Positions 58,901-64,000 of a stretch of 64,000 nucleotides of DNA are shown piece by piece. The DNA comes from Phoronis australis (taxonomy: Eukaryota > Phoronida > Phoronidae). The translations under genes were made by a program, and so were the position numbers. Position 1 is the first letter of the stretch, and each line of letters starts with the position of its first letter. Under the pieces are notes generated by a model. That model was not told the origin of the DNA, did no database searches, and saw nothing but the letters and a program-made list of their open reading frames with translations. The DNA lies in assembly GCA_002633005.1 (NCBI GenBank), contig NMRA01000129.1, positions 751,108-815,107 of the forward strand, written 5' to 3'.

Positions 58901-60756
58901 AAAGAGTGTGAGGTATTTACTGCAAGTCATGTTAGAAAGCCACCGTCTTTGTCTGGGAAATCCAAATAGGCCTCTCGCAGACGGAATAAAGGTTAACTCA
59001 GGTTGGCTACTGTTCGACCTTGAAGCTCAGGTAAAACTATACATGGCCAGTGGAAATCTAATGCTGCATGCCAGGGTTATATTGGTTGAGAAAAACGAGG
59101 AAATTCATGTATGAAAATGCCCCTTTAAAAGTTGTTTTTGTCAGCTGACTAAGGACATCATGATCCAATTTACTGGTGTAAAACAGAGACAACACAATTT
59201 ACAAGTCTAAACAGACAATGGTTTCATGATACAATGAGCCACTCAATTCCATTTAGAGTCGAGGAATATGATTCAATACAAGATCCAGTTACAAATACTG
59301 CTTTCATTTGCAATAATCAATGATTTTTTTGCTTCAGAATGGATACTGTACTGTAGAAGATAATATTTCCATTAATATGTAAAGCATATCAACCTGTCAA
59401 GTTAGGATTTGTGCTGGAAAAGAATTGGAAATGCCAAAATCAAGACTAGCTTGAGCACTCGCGACAATCATTAGATAACCATATCTTTCATTAAATACAG
59501 TCACTCCGCCACCTGACAAAGACACTTGATATCGTTATAACAAACATTCTTCAATTTGGGGAATTGCTCAAATTGCCATTTTCCAAAATTTGCAAGTTTG
59601 CTGAAAGCGCTCAAAATGTTACCAAGTGTTGCTCGGTGACAGTCATACCAAAAAACAATACAAATAACTACCAAAAATGCTTAACAGTTTTCTGCTGAGA
59701 AATACGAGACAGCGAAATTCCCCATCTCCACCATATTGTGTCCTGAACTGAAGAATTTTTAGAATAATTGTATTTTGAGAAATAAGACTCTAGACAAAGG
59801 AGTGTTTACACCTTACCAGAAAGTCGTCCGGCTGAATTCCAAACAGTAACCTGAAGTATCTAAACGCTGTGGGCGCATACGTTTTGAAGCGAAAGTCGCT
59901 GTAGTGGTGAGCTGGTGTGATGTTGCTCCCTTCACTGTAAACACAAGTGATCTATCGGTAGAAGCAATCCACATTAAGTAACATTCTCAGTTTGTTGTCA
60001 TCAATGTAACAGATCTCAATAGGACTGCACAAAAGACTGCAAGGACTTGAATGAGCGATAGATGTGTAAGGCAAGTCTCCACTTATTTCGCACAGAAATT
60101 CTTACCAAAATGGTAATTTTTCTATTTTCATCTTTATTTAATAGCAAATAGAGGGAATATTAGCATTTTATGACACCTGCACCCTACAACCTTGTCATAG
60201 ATTAAAATGTTCCTAGACTTTACTTTTGTGCAGAAATTTAAAAAAAAATAGAATTTCACTAGTCAGCCATATAGTGTGATAAATAAGTGAATAATTGCCA
60301 TAGCGGGCACCATAGGTATTTTAATTACCAGTTTATTGATCATTCACAAGGACTTTTCAACGGGTCTGCCAGTCAAGTCTTCTGCAAAACTTGTCATATC
60401 AGTGCTCGCCACGGGCGAAAATTCTCGCTCGAAAATACAAGTGATGATATATTTGTCAGTCACATTCAAAGATTTGGGCTGGTAAAAAAATAACGACTGG
60501 AGAAAAAAGACGCTGAACATTTGCCCATTCGAATAACACAAGTGAGGTCAATTTTCTACAAGTATTTAACATTTTCTACTCGTCTTTTTGAGTGTTTACT
60601 CATTTATGTCGACCAGTGCACATACCTTGGAAAAAAGACACTCTCAACCACTGTGAAGTCCTGCATCAGAAGGTCGCGCTCGGGCTTCATCGATAAACTA
60701 CCAATGCTTCGACTTATACCAAGCTGCATAGCGGCCATCAACTCCGAAGTCGGTTT
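43561..60756 (-). CDS. Pip5k1: Type I phosphatidylinositol-4-phosphate 5-kinase, 15 coding exons, 5' end missing
   Basis: Makes PI(4,5)P2 from PI4P and ATP at membranes. Exons on the minus strand: 60756-60626, 59934-59817, 58892-58740, 56318-56259, 55407-55168, 54890-54810, 53491-53404, 53142-53034, 51986-51854, 51084-50997, 48043-47933, 47399-47276, 46058-45877, 45208-44904 and 43974-43561. They sum to 2337 nt (778 residues and TAA) with every phase matched. Core motifs in order: [35 protein letters not shown] and [10 protein letters not shown]; the ATP lysine in FIIKTV; LPGYYM; DLKGST; catalytic [14 protein letters not shown]; metal-binding [10 protein letters not shown]; and the specificity loop KKLEHTIK. 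Its Glu is the type I residue (type II has Ala). The C-terminal tail of about 330 residues is Ser/Thr-rich with type I-like SPSKK and GRPDLLP. The residues before KPTSELM are not in the window as far as I can see. Confidence 0.96.
44904..45208 (-). CDS. Pip5k1: PIP5K exon: acidic Ser-rich tail segment
   Basis: Encodes about 101 residues, beginning [20 protein letters not shown]. It is rich in Ser, Asp and Glu, including [20 protein letters not shown]. Acceptor actgttgtag; donor CAAGTG|gtaaga. An upstream in-frame ATG at 45266 lies in the intron and is not a start. The region resembles the disordered tails of long type I isoforms. Confidence 0.85.
45877..46058 (-). CDS. Pip5k1: PIP5K exon: [21 protein letters not shown] tail segment
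   Basis: Encodes a Ser/Thr/Glu-rich stretch of about 60 residues, starting [20 protein letters not shown]. Its phase fits both neighbours exactly, the reading frame is open throughout, and it is CpG-rich compared with the flanking introns. Acceptor tttcctaag; donor TCATTAG|gtaagg. No domain is recognised; probably disordered and phosphorylated. Confidence 0.85.
47276..47399 (-). CDS. Pip5k1: PIP5K exon: [10 protein letters not shown] tail segment
   Basis: Encodes [20 protein letters not shown] and a polar stretch ending DDQLNRR. GRPDLLP followed by Thr-Pro matches the tail of the vertebrate gamma isoform, a useful anchor in an otherwise divergent region. Acceptor tttcttag; donor AGAAG|gtaaac. 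Confidence 0.9.
47933..48043 (-). CDS. Pip5k1: PIP5K exon: [10 protein letters not shown], start of C-terminal tail
   Basis: Encodes [20 protein letters not shown] and a charged Arg/Asp stretch. SLKxSPSKK is shared with human type I enzymes just after the kinase core. Acceptor ctttatttcag; donor TTTAG|gtgggt. The intron upstream is about 2.95 kb, one of the longest in the gene. Confidence 0.9.
48044..50996 (-). other. Pip5k1: PIP5K intron before the SPSKK exon
   Basis: 2.95 kb, CpG-poor, no repeat or exon recognised. Alternative tail exons of the kinase could lie here, as in vertebrate isoforms, but none could be supported. Confidence 0.7.
50997..51084 (-). CDS. Pip5k1: PIP5K exon: end of kinase domain
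   Basis: Encodes [20 protein letters not shown], then DRIFKKVPC, matching the vertebrate segment DTVSVHRPSFYAERF. Acceptor gtgtatttcag; donor CATGCT|gtaagt. This closes the conserved catalytic core. Confidence 0.95.
51854..51986 (-). CDS. Pip5k1: PIP5K exon: metal-binding IID and specificity loop
   Basis: Encodes [20 protein letters not shown], then [20 protein letters not shown] and HEG. The Asp of IID is the DFG equivalent. KKLEH carries the Glu that sets PI4P preference in type I kinases. The residue after Thr is Ile, where human type I enzymes have Trp. Acceptor ttacactccag; donor GAGGGA|gtaagt. Confidence 0.96.
52020..52042. repeat. (AAT)n short microsatellite
   Basis: Six or so aat units in a PIP5K intron. 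Confidence 0.85.
53034..53142 (-). CDS. Pip5k1: PIP5K exon: STALESIQ linker
   Basis: Encodes [20 protein letters not shown], then [24 protein letters not shown] matches YSTAMESIQ of vertebrate enzymes. Acceptor ttcatctag; donor ACTCC|gttagt, which departs from the usual gtaagt or gtgagt. The two bases left over complete Pro with the first base of the next exon. Confidence 0.9.
53404..53491 (-). CDS. Pip5k1: PIP5K exon: variable linker after the catalytic loop
   Basis: Encodes [20 protein letters not shown], then TSLEMTSDK. It lies in the insert between catalytic loop and metal-binding motif, which is variable in all type I enzymes. Acceptor tgttttag; donor GACAAAG|gtaagt. The call rests on phase continuity with its neighbours rather than on strong residue conservation. 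Confidence 0.83.
53645..53724 (-). mobile_element. tRNA-derived SINE fragment
   Basis: On the minus strand, TGGCCCAGTGGTT (53716-53704) fits a polymerase III A box. GGGTTCAGCTCCC (53687-53675) fits a B box at tRNA-like spacing. The ends do not form a clean acceptor stem, so a SINE head is favoured over a functional tRNA. Its tail could not be delimited. Confidence 0.62.
54307..54783. mobile_element. 477-bp CpG-rich TIR element in PIP5K intron
   Basis: Ends CAGGGCTTGGAAT and ATTCCAAGCCCTG are perfect 13-bp inverted repeats. ACTAAT directly flanks both sides (54301-54306 and 54784-54789). The right part has repeated ccgcg/cgcgg blocks (tttccgcggaaa). CAGGG termini suggest a hAT-related, non-autonomous element, although a 6-bp duplication is short for hAT. 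It is far richer in CpG than the intron around it. Its right edge is 26 bp from the donor of the exon at 54810. Confidence 0.85.
54810..54890 (-). CDS. Pip5k1: PIP5K exon: catalytic [14 protein letters not shown]
   Basis: Encodes 27 residues, [20 protein letters not shown] followed by QAAVDKR. It holds the catalytic Asp of the HNLD motif by homology with PIP kinases. Acceptor tttcctcag; donor AAAAGG|gtgagt. Reading stays open past the donor into the TIR element that begins 26 bp away (see findings). The downstream exon at 53404-53491 continues in phase. Confidence 0.95.
55168..55407 (-). CDS. Pip5k1: PIP5K exon: DLKGST catalytic-domain segment
   Basis: Encodes 80 residues, beginning [20 protein letters not shown], then [21 protein letters not shown] and TIQRDCR. 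DLKGST is the PIP-kinase signature. Lys/Arg residues after it form part of the basic membrane- and substrate-facing surface in known structures. Acceptor ttgtttttgcag; donor TGTCGG|gtaagt. Phase 0 on both sides. Confidence 0.96.
56259..56318 (-). CDS. Pip5k1: PIP5K 60-bp exon: [20 protein letters not shown]
   Basis: A 20-codon exon nearly identical to the vertebrate segment at this place. Acceptor actttttcag; donor TATCAG|gtaaga. It is phase 0 on both sides, so skipping it would keep frame but remove a conserved strand of the N-lobe. Confidence 0.96.
56319..58739 (-). other. Pip5k1: PIP5K intron filled by a Mutator-like element
   Basis: 2.4 kb between the ATP-lysine exon and the 60-bp exon. 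About 1.75 kb is the TIR element at 56448-58201; the remainder shows nothing else. Confidence 0.85.
56448..58201. mobile_element. 1754-bp TIR element with 9-bp target duplication (Mutator-like)
   Basis: Begins AGGGTGAGCAAACC and ends GGTTTGCTCACCCT, perfect 14-bp inverted repeats. ACCTGTATT flanks it on both sides (56439-56447 and 58202-58210), an exact 9-bp duplication. Nine bases is the usual duplication of Mutator-like elements. The interior is T- and A-rich with no long frame, so it is non-autonomous. Confidence 0.87.
58740..58892 (-). CDS. Pip5k1: PIP5K exon: Gly-rich loop and ATP-binding lysine
   Basis: Encodes 51 residues, [20 protein letters not shown] through [20 protein letters not shown] to [14 protein letters not shown] is the nucleotide-binding Gly-rich loop, and Lys in FIIKTV is the ATP phosphate-contacting lysine by family homology. 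Acceptor ctttcccttcag; donor TACATG|gtgagc. The initial Met is internal to the protein, not a start. Confidence 0.96.
59817..59934 (-). CDS. Pip5k1: PIP5K exon: FRFKTYAP and [16 protein letters not shown]
   Basis: Reads [20 protein letters not shown] and ends FGIQPDDFL, the kinase N-lobe segment shared by all type I enzymes. Acceptor gtgtttacag; donor TTTCTG|gtaagg. The phase runs from 2 into 0. Confidence 0.95.
60626..60756 (-). CDS. Pip5k1: PIP5K exon (first found): N-lobe entry, [12 protein letters not shown]
   Basis: Encodes [20 protein letters not shown], then [20 protein letters not shown]. This matches the type I kinase segment around TSSTLKGAIQLGIGYTVG and KPERDVLMQDF. Acceptor tgtttccag, starting in phase 0; donor CCAAG|gtatgt. 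By homology an upstream exon ending near a Tyr-Lys-Lys stretch should precede it; none was recognised between 60757 and 64000. Confidence 0.94.
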
Positions 60757-61588
60757 CTGGAAACATAGTTGGGTTACTAGAATTCTACAATTTTGAAAGT
60801 TTTTAGATTTGACATGAAATTAGATTTGGGATATAGGGAAGACATGTTTGTAAACAAAACAAGAGAAAACTCATTTCCACAAATGTTAAATCTGTTTTGA
60901 ATATATCTGCCAACGACATCTTTGAGAACAAAACAAGAAATAACTCACTCGTAACATTATGGTAAATCAGTTTTGAAATATGCCAAGGACATCTTTGTAA
61001 ATAAAACAAGAAATAAAATTATGAGAAATGTACAAAGGCATATTCTGAAGCAAAAAAAATAAAGTACATCATGTGAAACTAGAAACTGTGACATCATGCT
61101 GTTTACTGACTATCCTGGCAGTTATCATTTTAAGTTCAACTTTTTTGCTGTAACAAAGTTATATCACAACAGAACAAACTGAAAGTTTTGGTAAAATGAA
61201 TAGTTTTCATCTGTGTTTATTTCTAAATAACTTTCAGTAATTTCACTTTTTAAATTGCTGTTATCAAGGCAATACTCCCCTATAAATGAGAGAGAATCTC
61301 CACAGTACCTAGGGTTTTAACCTCGTCTCGAATACTTCACTTGCTTACAGCCCATCCTCAAATTATAAGACCAAGACTCCTGTTAAAGTGTCCATATCAG
61401 TGTGAATGCCCATTTCCTCAGCATTCTAGCTCCGAAATAGTAAGCGACTTGCTTACACCAACAATCAGTCACGTGGTCCGACATAAGTGTACCTTCCTCG
61501 GCATTTACCTCATCAACCTCTCTGGTACGCGCTCAACCCCAACGTCTCAAAAAAATTTAAATTCCAATGTTCCACTTAACGTCCACCC

Positions 61589-62324
61589 CAGGGTTGCCAA
61601 TGACCTGTAACCTTCACGATAAAAATCTGTACTTTGCAACTGCAAACTTGTACGATTTCCAATGTTTTCAGAAAGTCTTAATTTCAATAGCAAGATGGAC
61701 TGATACACACCAAAAATAAAATTTTCAGTTTGTAGTTTTATTCAGCTTGTCAAATCAATGTTTTTCGGCTTTTGGTGTCGACATAGTTGATTTCTTCCCA
61801 CACAACCACGGCCCCACAAATCCTGACATCTCATAATTCTTGATCCATAACAGTATTGTAAGCATAAGGGTCTCATATTGAAATGTGATTAAATGCAGTT
61901 AATATTCCATAACTGTTTTATAACTGTAATCTACTTCATCCGTATATTCGTCTCCGAAATTTTGCTCTCGACATCTTTGCAATTTCAATGCAATACCACG
62001 TAAGTGCATTTTTCATTGGGTCTTTCCTTCACAAAAAACTGCAACTGACCAATCACAAAAGGGAAATTTTATATGCCAATTGCATTCTACAATGGTATTC
62101 AGGATACGGCAATTTCCATCAATTTCTAGCACTTCCTACCTCAATCTTCGTCGATCTCGGGTTTCAAAATGCTGGCAATTTAAAAGATGTTTTTAATTTT
62201 AAACCAATTTTTGATGAGAAATATATGCTCAAAATCCATAACATTCAAAAATCCGTACTTAGTGATATACTACGCCCTGAAAGTACATAGAATACGGATA
62301 AATCCAAAACAGTTGGTAGCCCTG
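61589..62324. mobile_element. Candidate 736-bp TIR element, CAGGG-ended
   Basis: Starts CAGGGTTGCCAA and ends TTGGTAGCCCTG, inverted with two mismatches. Both subterminal regions carry aaaatcygtactt-type blocks. No matching target duplication was found, so limits are tentative. It lies upstream of the first found PIP5K exon. Confidence 0.5.
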
Positions 62325-62875
62325 TTACCCGATTCTTGAGCTCCTAATTTAAGCGCCCTGGGCATCAAACCAGGTACGGTAGTTTCATTGTTATTTTTAA
62401 ACTGACAAAACGGTGATGTTCATGGTTCACTCATTGAGGAAAAGGGCATAAATAAATACCCAGACCAGGGGTTTCAAGAAAAGTGACTTAAGACAGCAAT
62501 TCCGTCTTACCCCCACTTCAGAATTACCAAACAAAGATTCAGTCATGTATACATTAGCATATCACTGTCTGAAAATAATTTGTGTACATTTTCTCAGTAA
62601 GTAACAACTATGTCTAGCTTGTTTACCCTCTTTTTATTTTTCATTTCATAATAACTGTACCGTGTTTTATACAGCTCAAAATATATTAATACATGACATG
62701 ACGAAAACACTCAATATTTTTCACCACTTTGTTTTACCTAGGACCATGTCAGACATATGATGCACCATGCAGACATCCAGATGTGCTGGTGGGATAATTA
62801 CTAAATGCTTGATATAATGTTCAGGCATCAGCCATTTTATTCAGAGTGACAAACAAATCAACAGGCTACGTCAAA

Positions 62876-62881
62876 TATATA

Positions 62882-62927
<46 letters not shown>

Positions 62928-62929
62928 CA
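62876..62929. repeat. (TATATG)n microsatellite
   Basis: About nine units of a tatatg hexamer, preceded by a short TA run. Confidence 0.95.
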
Positions 62930-64000
62930 TATTGCAAACTCTCATGGGTCCATACAATACCAGCTAACTCACTATCAATGTCCTGAAAGTAATTTACTGC
63001 TCCAAATAATTTCCCAAGTACAGTCTATGTAAAGAGATGACAGGGTACAAGAACTGCTCAGTAACTGGGCCCATAAATGCTCTGCTGGCAAGCACAACAA
63101 CCAAAGACCGGATACTGCACAATGCGATAGGACAACCATTAGCCAGAGTATCCATGGTCTGGTCATAGGATCACAGTGTTTTCCATGACCTGTTTTGATC
63201 CACTGCTGAAGAGATATTGAATTTCGCCCTGATGTTTGGCTTACTTGCATCTAGTTTTAAATTAGTGACACAAGTTGCTAGATCAGTCACTGCTTTGCAA
63301 ATTAGGACATTTTTTTTACTTTTAGTATGGGTTCAATACACTGTTTCCAGGGCTTTACATAAAGATCTTCCACAGTAAAGAGTAAGGACTAAGGAACACA
63401 TTCACAAAATTTGTAATTCATTAAGTGAAATTTGAATTCTCCACCTGTAGACCATTGGACTGATGTCCACCCTGGATTACACAAGTTTCTAAATATGTTC
63501 ATGTCAGGACTAAGGCAGATAGTGAATCATTGATTACACTGTTTACACAACCCCTCCCTCACAGTCATCTAATGACAATGATTCAATAATATTATCAGCT
63601 TATGCCCTGTTTCCTTACCTTTAACTCTAAAGGCCTTTCACACTGACTTAAAAAGGTAGCCAAACATTTTTGTCCAGTTCATACATAAAAATTTTTAACT
63701 AATTGCAACAAGTGATTTATTAAGACCAGACTAAATTCATGATGGTACTAAAGTTAAAAGAGCTGGAAAAAATGTATTAGTGAAAAGACTTAAGTCCACA
63801 CCAAGTTACCCTAGAAAAAGTTACTCCTGGTCTCAAGGTTTAATAGTAGTGTGGATGTTATTTGCAATGGGGCAACTTCGAGGTCGAGTACTGTGTTTTA
63901 GTTTAACTTGCCCTTGCCCAAGTTATACTGTGGATGCAAACCTGCAAACAGAGGGAGTCATTTACCAGCAGTGCACTTGCTCAGTTACATACAGAGGGGG

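Larger units (their letters stand above)
60757..64000 (-). other. Pip5k1: 5' part of PIP5K: intron, N-terminal exons not found
   Basis: CpG-poor like the other PIP5K introns, so transcription probably enters from beyond 64000. A weak donor-like site at 63616-63620 follows an open stretch (about 63617-63667) but lacks a good acceptor and family similarity. Apart from the element at 61589 and the TATATG repeat, nothing was recognised. Confidence 0.5.

Noticed and set aside
63617..63667. Possible N-terminal PIP5K exon ending in a gtaagg donor
   Set aside because: No acceptor nearby, and the encoded residues do not resemble the expected Gly/Thr/Tyr-Lys-Lys stretch.
1..64000. CRISPR array, operon, phage or other prokaryote-type system
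   Set aside because: The tandem arrays lack unique spacers of constant size. There are no tightly packed ORFs, and both real genes are intron-containing animal genes.

Overview
This window comes from an intron-rich, AT-rich animal genome. It has no bacterial layout: coding sequence is split into short exons with GT/AG borders, and the rest is AT-rich non-coding DNA and transposon debris. Two genes can be reconstructed, both on the minus strand. The protein families and the short DNA-transposon relics point to an invertebrate. A deuterostome such as a hemichordate, echinoderm or cephalochordate would fit, but the species cannot be fixed from the sequence alone.

Gene 1 (12435-30755, minus) is a complete Vsx/Chx10 homeobox gene. 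Five coding exons join in phase into a 358-residue protein. It carries an N-terminal octapeptide-like motif, a Q50 paired-like homeodomain, a CVC domain and a C-terminal OAR-like motif. Its introns are long (9.3, 2.1, 5.6 and 0.2 kb) and the gene is flanked by large non-coding tracts, as is usual for a developmental regulator.

Gene 2 (43561 to beyond 60756, minus) is a type I phosphatidylinositol-4-phosphate 5-kinase. Fifteen coding exons join in phase into 778 residues plus a stop. They cover the whole kinase core and a long, poorly conserved C-terminal tail. Only the extreme N-terminus and the promoter are missing, presumably beyond position 64000. The 3' end of this gene faces the 5' end of Vsx across 12.8 kb of intergenic DNA. 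I see no functional link between the two genes.

Layout: 1-12434 is non-coding DNA downstream of Vsx, holding a pre-miRNA-like hairpin, simple repeats, a 42-bp tandem array, a TIR element and a foldback-like inverted repeat. 12435-30755 is Vsx. 30756-43560 is intergenic DNA plus the presumed 3' UTR of PIP5K, holding tandem arrays, a roughly 1-kb TIR element and the second copy of the 396-bp TIR element. 43561-64000 is PIP5K, whose introns hold a Mutator-like element with a 9-bp target duplication, a CpG-rich TIR element, a tRNA-derived SINE and a CAGGG-ended candidate element.

Three dispersed repeat families and one TIR family were found by comparing the window with itself. A sharp change in CpG content near 40.03 kb appears to mark the edge of the PIP5K transcription unit. 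I found no new enzymatic or defence system. The items most worth a second look are the CpG boundary, the TIR element 26 bp from a kinase splice donor with an open reading frame running into it, the foldback element, and the 65-nt hairpin at 1226-1290.
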